Position numbers and translations under genes: made by a program | Shown here: piece after piece, positions 17,696 to 27,435 of the stretch | How positions within the stretch are numbered: position 1 is the first letter of the stretch | Layout: the number at the start of each line of letters is the position of its first letter | Notes under the pieces: model-generated | What the model was told of the DNA's origin: nothing | Databases searched by the model: none | The model's input: the letters and a program-made list of their open reading frames with translations, nothing else | Assembly (NCBI RefSeq): GCF_000397205.1 | Contig: NC_021237.1 | Span: 2,295,001 to 2,359,000, forward strand | Length of the DNA: 64,000 nt | Direction: 5' to 3' | From: Pseudomonas protegens CHA0 | GTDB lineage: Bacteria; Pseudomonadota; Gammaproteobacteria; Pseudomonadales; Pseudomonadaceae

Positions 17696-17928
17696 CAAGT
17701 CGAGAAATATTTTTTCAGCGCGACGAGGATCTGAATGAAAGGCTGGCAGGACTTTGCGGGATTTATCGGTCTTCAGGTCTCTGGCGGATCCGATAGGGGC
17801 TACCATGGCGCCCCGGAAGTGGTTTCACGCGCTGCCGGCCTTCAGCCGCATAGGTACGCCTTTATGATCTGCTTCGATTTATCCCAGCATCCTTCTGTCT
17901 GTTTCGCGCTGTGCTGCGAGGTGCTGTC

Positions 17929-18162
17929 ATGAGCATCGAGCAGATCAGCCTGCCCAAAGGGGTCGGCCCCCAGGCCGGCAAGTTGCTGGACGCCATTACC
18001 CAGGCCGGATCGGCGATGGATTTGAACCGTGCCGGCGGCAAGGCCGAAGGTTTTGTCCTGGGGCTGGAGAGTGCCAAGGCCATCAAGAGCCAGGTGGCCG
18101 AGGCGCTGTACGTGGCGTTCGACGATGCCGCCAGCCAGCGCCTGGCTCAATTGCAGGGGTAG
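17929..18162 (+). CDS. Small conserved protein of unknown function
   Basis: A 77-residue cytosolic protein with no named domain. ATG 17929 is preceded by GAGGTG at the right distance, and codon use matches its neighbours, so it looks real. The sequence is mostly helical (GKLLDAITQAGSAMDL, AKAIKSQVAEALYVAFDDAASQRL). It converges on the small membrane protein gene, only 6 bp away. The function is not predicted. Confidence 0.72.
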   Translation: MSIEQISLPKGVGPQAGKLLDAITQAGSAMDLNRAGGKAEGFVLGLESAKAIKSQVAEALYVAFDDAASQRLAQLQG

Positions 18163-18168
18163 GGCGGT

Positions 18169-18366
18169 TCAGCCGCCGAAGGTCAGGGTGCCGAGCATCA
18201 GCTTGGCCATCAGCGAGGTTGCGGCCAGTTGCACCAGCCACAGGGCCAGTCCGCCAAGGAATACCCCCAGGGCAATTTGCAGCACCAGGCTCTTTTCGCG
18301 TTTCTGCGAGCGGGGCAGGTAATGCTCCAGTTCGTCGCGGTCGGCCCGCAGGTCATCGTTTTTCAT
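18169..18366 (-). CDS. Small single-pass membrane protein
   Basis: The 65-residue product has a charged N-terminal half (NDDLRADRDELEHYLPRSQKR) and one hydrophobic helix of about 25 residues (LQIALGVFLGGLALWLVQLA). I do not recognise a family. A short inner-membrane protein with a cytosolic N-terminus is likely. ATG 18366 is chosen because GAGCGAG precedes it; an in-frame ATG 27 bp earlier exists. Confidence 0.68.
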   Translation of the reverse strand: MKNDDLRADRDELEHYLPRSQKREKSLVLQIALGVFLGGLALWLVQLAATSLMAKLMLGTLTFGG

Positions 18367-18440
18367 CGGGATCTCGCTCAGCAGGGGGGGCATAGGCTCA
18401 CAGTCTAGAGGCTGTGGGGGCGGGCAGGGCAACGACGTAT

Positions 18441-18487
18441 CGCCAACGAAAAAGGGGAAGCCTGCCGGCTTCCCCTTTTCGTTGGCG
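18441..18487. terminator. Bidirectional terminator with long perfect palindrome
   Basis: CGCCAACGAAAA-GGGGAAGCC pairs with GGCTTCCCC-TTTTCGTTGGCG over more than 20 bp with a small loop. Its left and right sides carry A/T tracts inside the stem. It terminates the aminotransferase gene, and it may stop transcripts from the left. Confidence 0.8.
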
Positions 18488-18497
18488 CTGTCGTGAA

Positions 18498-19694
18498 TCA
18501 GATCACTTGCAGGATGGCCTGGGTCACGACATGGATGTTGTTCTGGTTCAGCGCGGCGACGCAGATGCGGCCGGTGTCCAGGGCGTAGATGCCGAATTCG
18601 TTGCGCAGGCGGGTCACTTGCTCAACGGTCAGGCCAGAGTAGGAGAACATGCCGCGCTGGCGACCGACGAAGCTGAAGTCGTGCTCAGGGGCGCCTTTGG
18701 CCAGCAAGTCGACCATCTGGGTGCGCATGCCGCGAATCCGCAGGCGCATTTGCGCCAGTTCCTGCTCCCACTGGGCGCGCAGTTCCGGGCTGTTCAGCAC
18801 GGCGGCGACGATGGTTGCACCGTGGGTCGGCGGGTTGGAGTAGTTGGTGCGGATCACGCGCTTGACCTGGGACAGCACGCGGGCGCTTTCTTCCTTGGAG
18901 CCGCTGACGATGGACAGGGCGCCAACGCGCTCGCCGTACAGCGAGAACGACTTGGAGAACGAGCTGGAAACGAAGAAGGTCAGGCCCGACTCGGCGAACA
19001 GGCGCACCGCCGCGGCGTCTTCGTCGATGCCGTCGCCAAAGCCCTGATAGGCCATGTCGAGGAAGGGCACGAGGTTTTTCGCCTTGACCACCTCCAGGAC
19101 GTCTTTCCAGTCCTGTGGGCTCAGGTCGACACCGGTCGGGTTGTGGCAGCAGGCGTGCAGCACCACGATCGACTGGGCCGGCAGGGCGTTCAGGTCTTCC
19201 AGCAGGCCAGCACGGTTCACGTCGTGGGTGGCCGCGTCGTAGTAGCGGTAGTTCTGCACCGGGAAGCCGGCGGTCTCAAACAGGGCGCGGTGGTTTTCCC
19301 AGCTCGGGTCGCTGATGGCGACCACGGCGTTGGGCAGCAACTGCTTGAGGAAGTCGGCACCGATCTTCAGGGCGCCAGTGCCGCCAACGGCCTGGGTGGT
19401 GACCACGCGGCCAGCGGCCAGCAGTGGCGAGTCGTTGCCGAACAGCAGCTTCTGTACCGCCTGGTCGTAGGCGGCAATGCCGTCGATCGGCAGGTAGCCA
19501 CGGGAAGCATGTTGGGCGGCGCGAATCGTCTCGGCTTCGACAACGGCGCGCAGGAGCGGAATGCGTCCCTCCTCGTTGCAGTACACGCCCACCCCAAGGT
19601 TGACCTTATCGGTGCGGGTATCGGTGTTGAATGCTTCGTTGAGGCCCAGGATAGGATCGCGTGGTGCCATTTCGACAGCGGAGAACAGGCTCAT
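18498..19694 (-). CDS. tyrB: Aromatic amino acid aminotransferase (aspartate aminotransferase fold I)
   Basis: The 398-residue protein belongs to the class I aminotransferases of the AspC/TyrB group: NLGVGVYCNEEGRIPLL near the start, HACCHNPTGVDLS, FLDMAYQGFGDG, and the pyridoxal-phosphate lysine in SSSFSKSFSLYGERVG at about residue 249. It moves amino groups between aromatic amino acids or aspartate and 2-oxoglutarate. Full length matches the family (about 397). The gene stands alone, with a strong terminator at its 3' end and a TATACT-like -10 at 19783-19778. The exact substrate range cannot be read from sequence; tyrB is used by similarity. Confidence 0.9.
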   Translation of the reverse strand: MSLFSAVEMAPRDPILGLNEAFNTDTRTDKVNLGVGVYCNEEGRIPLLRAVVEAETIRAAQHASRGYLPIDGIAAYDQAVQKLLFGNDSPLLAAGRVVTTQAVGGTGALKIGADFLKQLLPNAVVAISDPSWENHRALFETAGFPVQNYRYYDAATHDVNRAGLLEDLNALPAQSIVVLHACCHNPTGVDLSPQDWKDVLEVVKAKNLVPFLDMAYQGFGDGIDEDAAAVRLFAESGLTFFVSSSFSKSFSLYGERVGALSIVSGSKEESARVLSQVKRVIRTNYSNPPTHGATIVAAVLNSPELRAQWEQELAQMRLRIRGMRTQMVDLLAKGAPEHDFSFVGRQRGMFSYSGLTVEQVTRLRNEFGIYALDTGRICVAALNQNNIHVVTQAILQVI

Positions 19695-20031
19695 TTTTAC
19701 GGCGGCTCTGAATGGAGTGTGGAGGGACGTGTCGCGCTCCAGCCGAATGCACTAGAGCGGTGCACAAACGGGGAGCTAGTATAGAGGCCATCATCGCGTG
19801 GGGCGACAGGCTATTGACCTTTTGCGCCAAGTTTTTCGCTTTATTTTTCGACCGTTAGTCTTATTGCAATAACCAGGGTGTCAGCGGGTGTAGGACCTTT
19901 GCCTTGAAAGCTGTGGTAATCGGCTCCACATCAAGGATATTCCGGTTTTTTTCCTCGGCGACATGGGTCGTACGCGGTCTTTCCTGTTCCTGTACGGTAT
20001 TGCCGCGCACGAATGATCCCAGAGGTACGTT
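19695..20031. other. Divergent promoter region of tyrB and uvrB
   Basis: The 337 bp hold no gene. A TATACT box at 19783-19778 on the minus strand can serve the aminotransferase. AGAGGT lies before the uvrB start. I searched for a LexA box (CTG-N10-CAG palindrome) ahead of uvrB and did not find a convincing one. Confidence 0.5.
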
Positions 20032-22047
20032 ATGTCTGAATTCCAGCTAGTCACCCGCTTCCAGCCCGCCGGCGACCAGCCGGAAGCCATCCGCCTGATG
20101 GTCGAAGGCATCGAGGCCGGGCTGGCCCACCAGACCCTGCTCGGTGTGACCGGTTCGGGCAAGACCTTCAGCATCGCCAACGTGATCGCCCAGGTGCAGC
20201 GCCCGACCCTGGTGCTGGCGCCGAACAAGACCCTGGCGGCGCAGCTGTATGGTGAGTTCAAGGCCTTCTTCCCGAACAACGCGGTGGAGTACTTCGTTTC
20301 CTACTACGACTACTACCAGCCCGAAGCCTATGTGCCGTCCTCCGACACCTTTATCGAGAAGGACGCCTCGATCAACGACCATATCGAGCAGATGCGCCTG
20401 TCCGCGACCAAGGCGCTGCTGGAGCGCAAGGACGCCATCATCGTCACCACGGTGTCGTGCATCTATGGCCTGGGCAGCCCGGAAACCTACCTGAAGATGG
20501 TCCTGCACGTGGACCGCGGGGACAAACTCGATCAGCGCGCCCTGCTGCGCCGCCTGGCGGACTTGCAGTACACCCGCAACGACATGGATTTCGCCCGCGC
20601 TACCTTCCGCGTGCGTGGCGATGTGATCGACATCTATCCGGCGGAGTCGGACCTGGAAGCGATCCGCATCGAGCTGTTCGATGACGAAGTGGAAAGCATC
20701 AGCGCCTTCGACCCCTTGACCGGTGAAGTGATCCGCAAACTGCCGCGCTTCACCTTCTACCCCAAGAGCCACTACGTGACCCCGCGGGAAACCCTGCTGG
20801 ACGCCATCGAAGGGATCAAGGTGGAGTTGCAGGAGCGCCTGGAATACCTGCGTTCCAACAACAAGCTGGTGGAAGCCCAGCGCCTGGAGCAGCGCACCCG
20901 TTTCGACCTGGAGATGATCCTCGAACTGGGCTACTGCAACGGCATCGAGAACTACTCGCGCTACCTCTCGGGGCGTCCGGCTGGCGCGGCGCCACCTACC
21001 TTGTACGACTACCTGCCGGCGGATGCCTTGCTGGTGATCGACGAATCCCACGTCAGCGTGCCCCAGGTCGGCGCCATGTATAAGGGCGACCGCTCGCGCA
21101 AGGAAACCCTGGTTGAGTACGGCTTCCGCCTGCCATCGGCTCTGGATAACCGGCCAATGCGTTTTGACGAGTGGGAAGGGGTGAGCCCGCAGACCATCTT
21201 CGTTTCCGCCACTCCGGGCAACTATGAGGCCGAGCACGCCGGCCGCGTGGTGGAGCAGGTGGTGCGCCCCACCGGGCTGGTGGACCCGCAAGTGGAAGTG
21301 CGCCCGGCCCTGACCCAGGTGGACGACCTGCTGTCGGAAATCACCAAGCGTGTGGCCGTGGAAGAGCGGGTACTGGTGACCACCCTGACCAAGCGCATGG
21401 CCGAAGACCTTACCGATTACCTGGCCGACCATGGCGTGCGTGTGCGCTACCTGCACTCGGACATCGACACCGTGGAGCGGGTGGAGATCATCCGCGACCT
21501 GCGCCTGGGCACTTTCGATGTGCTGGTGGGGATCAACCTGCTGCGTGAGGGCCTGGACATGCCGGAAGTGTCCCTGGTGGCGATTCTCGATGCCGACAAG
21601 GAAGGCTTCCTGCGTTCCGAGCGTTCGCTGATCCAGACCATCGGCCGGGCCGCGCGTAACCTCAATGGCCGGGCGATTCTCTATGCCGACCGCATCACAG
21701 GCTCCATGGAGCGGGCGATTGGCGAGACCGAGCGCCGTCGCGACAAGCAGATCGCCTTCAACCTGGCCAATGGCATCACCCCCAAGGGTGTGGTCAAGGA
21801 CGTTGCCGACATCATGGAAGGCGCCACCGTGCCCGGTTCGCGCAGCAAGAAGCGCAAGGGCATGGCCAAGGCCGCGGAGGAAAACGCCCGCTACGAAAAC
21901 GAACTGCGCTCGCCCAGCGAGATCACCAAGCGCATTCGCCAGCTCGAAGAGAAGATGTACCAACTGGCCCGCGACCTGGAGTTCGAAGCCGCGGCGCAGA
22001 TGCGCGACGAAATCACCAAGCTGCGCGAGCGCTTGCTCACCGTCTAA
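20032..22047 (+). CDS. uvrB: Excinuclease ABC subunit B
   Basis: The 671-residue protein is full length. It has Walker A GVTGSGKT at 38-45, the DNA-gripping beta-hairpin region [21 protein letters not shown] (91-111), the helicase DESH box at 337-340, motif V/VI segments [14 protein letters not shown] and QTIGRAARN, and a C-terminal UVR domain (about 630-665) that binds UvrC. UvrB is loaded on damaged DNA by UvrA and positions UvrC for dual incision. ATG 20032 follows AGAGGT. It is monocistronic, with a REP pair just downstream. Confidence 0.99.
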   Translation: MSEFQLVTRFQPAGDQPEAIRLMVEGIEAGLAHQTLLGVTGSGKTFSIANVIAQVQRPTLVLAPNKTLAAQLYGEFKAFFPNNAVEYFVSYYDYYQPEAYVPSSDTFIEKDASINDHIEQMRLSATKALLERKDAIIVTTVSCIYGLGSPETYLKMVLHVDRGDKLDQRALLRRLADLQYTRNDMDFARATFRVRGDVIDIYPAESDLEAIRIELFDDEVESISAFDPLTGEVIRKLPRFTFYPKSHYVTPRETLLDAIEGIKVELQERLEYLRSNNKLVEAQRLEQRTRFDLEMILELGYCNGIENYSRYLSGRPAGAAPPTLYDYLPADALLVIDESHVSVPQVGAMYKGDRSRKETLVEYGFRLPSALDNRPMRFDEWEGVSPQTIFVSATPGNYEAEHAGRVVEQVVRPTGLVDPQVEVRPALTQVDDLLSEITKRVAVEERVLVTTLTKRMAEDLTDYLADHGVRVRYLHSDIDTVERVEIIRDLRLGTFDVLVGINLLREGLDMPEVSLVAILDADKEGFLRSERSLIQTIGRAARNLNGRAILYADRITGSMERAIGETERRRDKQIAFNLANGITPKGVVKDVADIMEGATVPGSRSKKRKGMAKAAEENARYENELRSPSEITKRIRQLEEKMYQLARDLEFEAAAQMRDEITKLRERLLTV

Positions 22048-22063
22048 CGACGCTCGATCCCTC

Positions 22064-22146
22064 GTAGGAGCCGGCTTGCCGGCGAAGAGGCCCTCCAATC
22101 CTGTGCAAGGGTTGGGAGTCTATTCGCTGGCAAGCCAGCCCCTGCA
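22064..22146. repeat. REP/REPIN element
   Basis: GTAGGAGCCGGCTTGCCGGC and, in inverted orientation, GCTGGCAAGCCAGCCCCTGC flank about 35 bp. This is the Pseudomonas extragenic palindrome doublet. It lies between the converging uvrB and MFS genes. Similar copies are at 29333-29389 and 37521-37574. Confidence 0.9.
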
Positions 22147-22159
22147 GGCAATTCGTGGG

Positions 22160-23710
22160 TCAGTGGGCTTCGCCGGCCTTGAGGCCCTTGGGCAGGGCCT
22201 TGGTCAGCAGGATCGCCAGCATGCTGATGCCCAGGGCAATGCCGACGAAATGGAAGGCGTCGTTGTAGGCCATGATCTGTGCCTGCTGGTGGGTGATTTC
22301 GCTGAGCTTGCCCAGGGCTGCGGTCTCGCTGCCGAACTTCTCGGTGAGGGTTGCCAGGCGTTCCGCCACCTGGGGATTGCTGGGCACAACGGCTTCGCGC
22401 AGGTAGTCGAAATAGGTCTTGGTCCGGGCATCCAGCAAGGTCGCCAGCAGGGCAATGCCGATGGCGCCACCGAGGTTGCGCAGGATGTTGAACAGGCTGG
22501 AGGCCGATCCCGCGTCCTGGGGCTGAATATAAGCCGTGGCGATCAGCGAGATGGTGACCATGATCAGCGGCTGGCCCAGGGCGCGAATGATCTGGATCTG
22601 GTTGAACTGCGGCCCGGCAAAGTCCGGGTTGAGCACCCCCGACGAAAAACTCGCCAGGCCGAACAGGCCAAAGCCCAGGGTGCACAGCCATTTCGGTGAA
22701 ATGAACTGCATCAGCTTGGGCACCAGGGGAATCAGGAACAACTGCGGCACCCCCATCCACATGATCACTTCGCCGATCTGCAGCGCGTTGTAGTTCTGGA
22801 TCTGCGCCAGGTACAGCGGCAGCAGGTAGATCGAACCGTACAGGCCAACGCCCATGCCCAGGCTGGAGATACTCGACAGGCCGAAGTTGCGATTGCGCAG
22901 GATGCCCAGGTTGATCAGCGGGTTGGGCCTGGAGACCTGGACGATGACGAAGGTGACCAGGCTGATCAGGGCGATGCTGCCCAGGGTGACGATCAGGCTC
23001 GATTCCAGCCAGTCCTTGCGGTGGCCTTCCTCAAGAAATACCTGCAGGCAACCCAGGCCCAGGCCGAGGGTGAGAATGCCGGCGTAGTCGGTGCTTTTCA
23101 GCAGTTCCCAGTGAGCTTCCTTCTTTTCCAGGCCATACAGCAGGCCCGCGATCATCAGCAGGCCCGGCGGCACGTTGATATAGAAGATGTACTCCCAACC
23201 CCAGTTTTCCGTGAGCCAGCCGCCCAGGGTCGGGCCGATGGAGGGGGCGAAAGTGGCGGTCATGGCGAACATGGCCATGCCCTTGGCCCGGTGATGCTCG
23301 GGGAGCTTGATCAGGGTCAGGGTGAAGGCCAGGGGGATCAGGGCGCCGCCGGTAAAGCCCTGCAAGGCGCGGAACACGATCATGCTTTCCAGGCTCCAGG
23401 CCATGGAGCAGAGCAGGGAGGCAATAAGAAAGCCCACCGAGACCCAGACCGCCAGGCGCCGGGCCGAGAGCAGCTGCACCAGCCAGGCGGTGAGGGGGAT
23501 CATGATGATCTCCGCCACCAGGTAGGAAGTGGAGATCCACGAGCCTTCCTCCAGGGTAGCGGACAGCGCGCCCTGGATGTCCTTGAGCGAGGAGTTGGTG
23601 ATCTGGATGTCGAGCACCGCCATGAAGGCGCCGAGCATGGCACTCATCACCGCGATCCAGTCGCGCCGGGTGGGTTCGCCCACCGGACGCAGCAGTTGAT
23701 CACCGGCCAT
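22160..23710 (-). CDS. DHA2-family MFS drug efflux permease (EmrB-like)
   Basis: The 516-residue carrier has 14 hydrophobic segments. The N-terminal segment has DWIAVMSAMLGAFMAVLDIQITN, the family motif where an aspartate sits in segment 1, followed by GSWISTSYLVAEIIMIPL. Motif C of antiporters is seen in APSIGPTLGGWL. It works with the HlyD-family adaptor gene just upstream, whose stop codon overlaps this start by 11 bp. Together with an outer-membrane channel encoded elsewhere they should expel hydrophobic compounds. No regulator is next to the pair. Confidence 0.93.
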   Translation of the reverse strand: MAGDQLLRPVGEPTRRDWIAVMSAMLGAFMAVLDIQITNSSLKDIQGALSATLEEGSWISTSYLVAEIIMIPLTAWLVQLLSARRLAVWVSVGFLIASLLCSMAWSLESMIVFRALQGFTGGALIPLAFTLTLIKLPEHHRAKGMAMFAMTATFAPSIGPTLGGWLTENWGWEYIFYINVPPGLLMIAGLLYGLEKKEAHWELLKSTDYAGILTLGLGLGCLQVFLEEGHRKDWLESSLIVTLGSIALISLVTFVIVQVSRPNPLINLGILRNRNFGLSSISSLGMGVGLYGSIYLLPLYLAQIQNYNALQIGEVIMWMGVPQLFLIPLVPKLMQFISPKWLCTLGFGLFGLASFSSGVLNPDFAGPQFNQIQIIRALGQPLIMVTISLIATAYIQPQDAGSASSLFNILRNLGGAIGIALLATLLDARTKTYFDYLREAVVPSNPQVAERLATLTEKFGSETAALGKLSEITHQQAQIMAYNDAFHFVGIALGISMLAILLTKALPKGLKAGEAH

Positions 23711-24746
23711 CGACGGGGTCTTTGACGTTGACCTTCACGGTTACCGACATGCCGGGGCGGATCTTGCCCCGCAGGGGATTGTCGGCTGCGAAGGTCAGTT
23801 TGACCGGAATGCGCTGTACCACCTTGGTGAAGTTGCCGGTGGCATTGTCTGGCGGCAGCAGGCTGAATTGCGCGCCGGAGGCGGCGAACAGGCTGTCGAC
23901 CCGGGCCTGGATCGGTGTATCGCCGTAGGCGTCGAAGGTCAGCTCGGCCTTTTGCCCGGGCTGCATGTGGCCAATCTGGGTTTCCTTGAAGTTGGCCTGG
24001 ATCCAGATGTCCTGGTCCGGAACGATCGACAGCAGATAGGCGCCGGCCTGCACCACCTGGCCATTGCGTGCGGCGCGCTGGCCGATGAGGCCGCTGATGG
24101 GGGCGTGGATCTCGCTACGGGTCAGGTTCAGTCGTGCTTGCGCCAGGTCGGCCCGGGCGTTGGCGATCTGTGCATCGAGGCGCTTGATCTCGGCGTTCAG
24201 GGCATTGACTTGCTGGCGCTGGCCCTGCAGGTCGGCTTCGGCCTTGGCCACCTGGGAGCGGGCGATATGGTTGTCGGCGGAAAGGGTAGTGACCCGCTCC
24301 TCGGAGACGTAACCGGGCTTGCGCAGGGTCTGGGCCCGAGACAGGTCGATCTGCGAGCGGCCCAGGCTGGCCTGGCTCGACGCCACCTGAGCCTGGCCCG
24401 CGGCAATCAGGCTGGCTTGCTGGGTCAGCTTGCTCTGGGCCTGCAGGCGTTCGGCCTCGCGGGTATCCAGGGCGGCCTGGGCGCGGTCCACCGCCAGTTG
24501 GAAGTCCTGCCCTTCCAGGCGTACCAGCAACTGGCCCTGTTCCACATGCTGGTTGTCCTGCACCAGCACTTCTTCGATTCGCGCGCTCAGTTGGCTGGAG
24601 ACCCGGGTGATCTCGCCCTGCACGTAGGCGTTGTCCGTGGTCTCGTAAAAGCGCCCGTGGAACCACCAGTGGGCAAGGAAACCCAGGGCAATCAACAGGA
24701 CCAGGGACAGAAAGACAAACAGGCGACGCTTGAGTTGGGCTGGCAT
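23700..24746 (-). CDS. HlyD/EmrA-family membrane fusion protein
   Basis: The 348-residue protein has an N-terminal membrane anchor (RRLFVFLSLVLLIALGFLAHW), a biotinyl-lipoyl-like half (TDNAYVQGEITRVSSQLSARI), a long coiled-coil hairpin in the middle (about residues 80-200), the second lipoyl half HAPISGLIGQRAARNGQVV and a beta-barrel region. This is the order of EmrA proteins, which bridge an inner-membrane pump to an outer-membrane channel. I chose ATG 24746 because the membrane anchor follows directly; a frame start at 24803 would add 19 residues. Confidence 0.92.
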   Translation of the reverse strand: MPAQLKRRLFVFLSLVLLIALGFLAHWWFHGRFYETTDNAYVQGEITRVSSQLSARIEEVLVQDNQHVEQGQLLVRLEGQDFQLAVDRAQAALDTREAERLQAQSKLTQQASLIAAGQAQVASSQASLGRSQIDLSRAQTLRKPGYVSEERVTTLSADNHIARSQVAKAEADLQGQRQQVNALNAEIKRLDAQIANARADLAQARLNLTRSEIHAPISGLIGQRAARNGQVVQAGAYLLSIVPDQDIWIQANFKETQIGHMQPGQKAELTFDAYGDTPIQARVDSLFAASGAQFSLLPPDNATGNFTKVVQRIPVKLTFAADNPLRGKIRPGMSVTVKVNVKDPVDGR

Positions 24747-24978
24747 GGGCTGGCTGTATTCAATAAAAGTGTAAGGAGATCTATCAGCGGGCGAATCTGG
24801 CATATAGCCACTGGGCGGTAAATGCCATGGGCTGATTATTGGCCCTTCAACAGGCTGGCAGCGGCCTGGAGTCGCAACCTTGGCTTAAATGCCCTCCTCA
24901 CTGGAGCGGGGCTGCCGTCGCCTGTTACCATTCGCCCCCTGTTTTATTCCTCGTTTTTCTTTCCTTTCGAGACATGCC

Positions 24979-26460
24979 ATGACCACCGTCCGCACGCGCA
25001 TCGCGCCATCGCCTACCGGGGATCCCCACGTAGGTACCGCCTACATCGCTTTGTTCAACTATTGCTTTGCCAAGCAGCATGGCGGTGAGTTCATCCTGCG
25101 TATCGAAGACACCGATCAGTTGCGTTCGACCCGGGAGTCCGAGCAGCAGATTTTCGACGCCTTGCGCTGGTTGGGCATCAACTGGAGCGAAGGCCCGGAC
25201 GTTGGCGGCCCTCACGGCCCGTATCGCCAGAGCGAGCGTGGCGACATCTACCAGAAGTACGCTCAGCAACTGGTGGACCTGGGCCACGCCTTCCCGTGCT
25301 TCTGCACCGCCGAAGAGCTGGACCAGATGCGTGCCGAACAGATGGCCCGTGGCGAAACCCCGCGCTATGACGGCCGGGCCCTGCTGCTGTCCAAGGAAGA
25401 AGTGGCCCGGCGCCTGGCGGCCGGCGAGCCTCACGTGATCCGCATGAAAGTGCCTACCGAAGGCGTCTGCGTGGTGCCGGACATGCTGCGCGGCGATGTC
25501 GAGATCCCGTGGGATCGCATGGACATGCAAGTGCTGATGAAGACCGATGGCCTGCCGACCTACTTCCTGGCCAACGTGGTCGACGACCACCTGATGGGCA
25601 TCACCCACGTGCTGCGCGGCGAAGAATGGCTGCCGTCGGCGCCCAAGCTGATCCTGCTCTACGAGTACTTCGGCTGGGAGCAGCCGCAGCTGTGCTACAT
25701 GCCGCTGCTGCGCAACCCGGACAAGAGCAAGCTGTCCAAGCGCAAGAACCCGACCTCGGTAACCTTCTACGAGCGCATGGGCTTCATGCCGGAAGCCATG
25801 CTCAACTACCTGGGCCGCATGGGCTGGTCGATGCCGGACGAGCGCGAGAAGTTCTCGCTGCAGGAAATGGTCGACAATTTCGACCTGACGCGGGTGTCCC
25901 TGGGGGGGCCGATCTTCGATATCGAGAAGCTGTCCTGGCTCAACGGCCAGTGGCTGCGTGACCTGCCGGTGCAGGAGTTCGCCAGCCGGGTGCAGACCTG
26001 GGCGCTGAACCCCGATTACATGATGAAGATCGCACCGCACGTACAGGGCCGGGTCGAAACCTTCAGCCAGATCGCACCGCTGGCCGGCTTCTTCTTCGCC
26101 GGTGGGGTGAACCCGGATGCCAAGCTGTTCGAGTCCAAGAAGCTGTCCGGCGATCAGGTGCGTCAGCTGATGCAATTGATCCTGTGGAAGCTCGAAAGCC
26201 TGCGTCAGTGGGAGAAAGACAGCATCACCGCGACCATCCAGGCGGTGGTTGAGTCTCTGGAGCTGAAACTGCGCGATGCCATGCCGCTGATGTTTGCCGC
26301 CATTACTGGCCAGGCCAGTTCGGTGTCGGTGCTCGATGCCATGGAAATCCTCGGTCCGGACCTGACCCGGTTCCGTCTGCGCCAGGCCATCGATCTGCTG
26401 GGTGGTGTGTCGAAGAAAGAAAACAAGGAATGGGAAAAACTCCTCGGCGCCATCGCCTGA
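24979..26460 (+). CDS. gltX: Glutamyl-tRNA synthetase
   Basis: The 493-residue class I synthetase has the HIGH-type motif in [17 protein letters not shown] at residues 9-25, the KMSKR-type loop as KLSKRKN at about 254-260 and the anticodon-binding helical domain in the C-terminal third. It charges tRNA-Glu with glutamate. ATG 24979 gives the conserved N-terminus [13 protein letters not shown]. Two tRNA-Glu genes lie 440 and 720 bp downstream, so substrate RNA and enzyme are neighbours. Confidence 0.98.
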   Translation: MTTVRTRIAPSPTGDPHVGTAYIALFNYCFAKQHGGEFILRIEDTDQLRSTRESEQQIFDALRWLGINWSEGPDVGGPHGPYRQSERGDIYQKYAQQLVDLGHAFPCFCTAEELDQMRAEQMARGETPRYDGRALLLSKEEVARRLAAGEPHVIRMKVPTEGVCVVPDMLRGDVEIPWDRMDMQVLMKTDGLPTYFLANVVDDHLMGITHVLRGEEWLPSAPKLILLYEYFGWEQPQLCYMPLLRNPDKSKLSKRKNPTSVTFYERMGFMPEAMLNYLGRMGWSMPDEREKFSLQEMVDNFDLTRVSLGGPIFDIEKLSWLNGQWLRDLPVQEFASRVQTWALNPDYMMKIAPHVQGRVETFSQIAPLAGFFFAGGVNPDAKLFESKKLSGDQVRQLMQLILWKLESLRQWEKDSITATIQAVVESLELKLRDAMPLMFAAITGQASSVSVLDAMEILGPDLTRFRLRQAIDLLGGVSKKENKEWEKLLGAIA

Positions 26461-26568
26461 GGCGTTTTTGCCCAAGGGCAGCCGACAGGGGCGGGGAGCT
26501 TTTCGACTACGCTTGAAACTCAAGCGCCAGGCGGGTTGATTGCGGCTTCTGGTGGTTCTTTGAGGCTT

Positions 26569-26596
26569 GCGGCGAGTGTTTTGTGCGACTCGCCGC
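26569..26596. repeat. Inverted repeat after gltX
   Basis: GCGGCGAGT and ACTCGCCGC form a perfect 9-bp stem around a 10-nt loop. There is no T-run, so a factor-independent terminator is doubtful; it could slow or protect the gltX transcript end. Confidence 0.5.
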
Positions 26597-26689
26597 AGGC
26601 GCAGAGGGCCGCAAAACCCCGGGTTTTCCGGGCGGGGCGGTAAGTGATTGTTATCCCGGCAAATTTTTTTTCAAAAAACGGAAAAAAAA

Positions 26690-26718
26690 TTGACAGCCTT
26701 CCGATCGCCCCTTAAGAT
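26690..26718 (+). promoter_or_regulatory. Sigma-70 promoter of the tRNA-Ala/Glu cluster
   Basis: TTGACA (26690-26695), a 17-bp spacer and TAAGAT (26713-26718) match consensus closely. An A-rich stretch before the -35 box resembles an UP element. A GC-rich discriminator (CGCCCCG) between the -10 box and the tRNA is typical of stringently controlled stable-RNA genes. Confidence 0.9.
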
Positions 26719-26739
26719 TCGCCCCGTCCTCAGCGATGA

Positions 26740-26815
<76 letters not shown>

Positions 26816-26895
26816 AATTTGCAGTTCAAGGCCTGGCCACACCGGCCTTGAATCGATCGGTACTCAGCACCGGTCAGTTGTACAGAAGGGTTTGC

Positions 26896-26971
26896 GTCCC
26901 CTTCGTCTAGTGGCCTAGGACACCGCCCTTTCACGGCGGTAACAGGGGTTCGAGTCCCCTAGGGGACGCCA
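26896..26971 (+). tRNA. tRNA-Glu (TTC), copy 1
   Basis: 76 nt with encoded CCA; the acceptor GTCCCCT pairs with AGGGGAC and the anticodon loop is CTTTCAC. It lies 80 bp after tRNA-Ala copy 1. Confidence 0.98.
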
Positions 26972-27023
26972 GTTTCACACAAGCGATGTTGCAAGATGTC
27001 GCTGCGCCGCGAGGCGAAAATCC

Positions 27024-27099
<76 letters not shown>

Positions 27100-27177
27100 A
27101 TTTACAGTTCAAGGCTTGGCCACACCGGCCTTGGATCGATCAGTACTCAGCACTGATCAGCTGTTAGAAGGGTTTGT

Positions 27178-27253
27178 GTCCCCTTCGTCTAGTGGCCTAG
27201 GACACCGCCCTTTCACGGCGGTAACAGGGGTTCGAGTCCCCTAGGGGACGCCA
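27178..27253 (+). tRNA. tRNA-Glu (TTC), copy 2
   Basis: Identical to copy 1. The spacer from tRNA-Ala to tRNA-Glu resembles that of the first pair (shared words such as GGCCACACCGGCCTTG and GATCGATC), so the pair was duplicated as a unit. Confidence 0.98.
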
Positions 27254-27278
27254 CGTTTACCCGCTCTGCGGGATTTTT

Positions 27279-27310
27279 AAGGGTCATTCAATCATTGAAT
27301 GACCCTTTTG
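27279..27310 (+). terminator. Terminator of the tRNA cluster
   Basis: AAGGGTCATTCAAT and ATTGAATGACCCTT pair around a tiny loop and are followed by TTG and a T-run. It lies 26 bp after the last tRNA. Confidence 0.92.
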
Positions 27311-27384
27311 TTTTTCTGGCCTTCGGCCAATTTCTCTTTCTTCCTCAGCCTGCGCTTCTGACCGACGGTCACACTGGCGACTTG

Positions 27385-27417
27385 CGGAAAATTATTATGA
27401 GAATAATATTTTTTCCG
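27385..27417. promoter_or_regulatory. AT-rich palindromic operator upstream of TetR gene
   Basis: ATTATT-ATGAG-AATAAT (27391-27407) is a perfect inverted repeat, flanked by CGGAAAA on the left and TTTTCCG on the right, giving a second, slightly offset palindrome. It lies 19 bp before the regulator start and probably covers its promoter, as for autoregulated TetR genes. Confidence 0.6.
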
Positions 27418-27435
27418 TAATATTCGGAGGTAACG

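Noticed and set aside
19863..20031. LexA (SOS) box ahead of uvrB
   Set aside because: No CTG-N10-CAG palindrome with the usual central AT pattern is present, so SOS control is not supported here.
20047..22098. Long open frame antisense to uvrB
   Set aside because: It covers uvrB almost exactly and has no start signal or recognisable domain. It is explained by the codon bias of uvrB.
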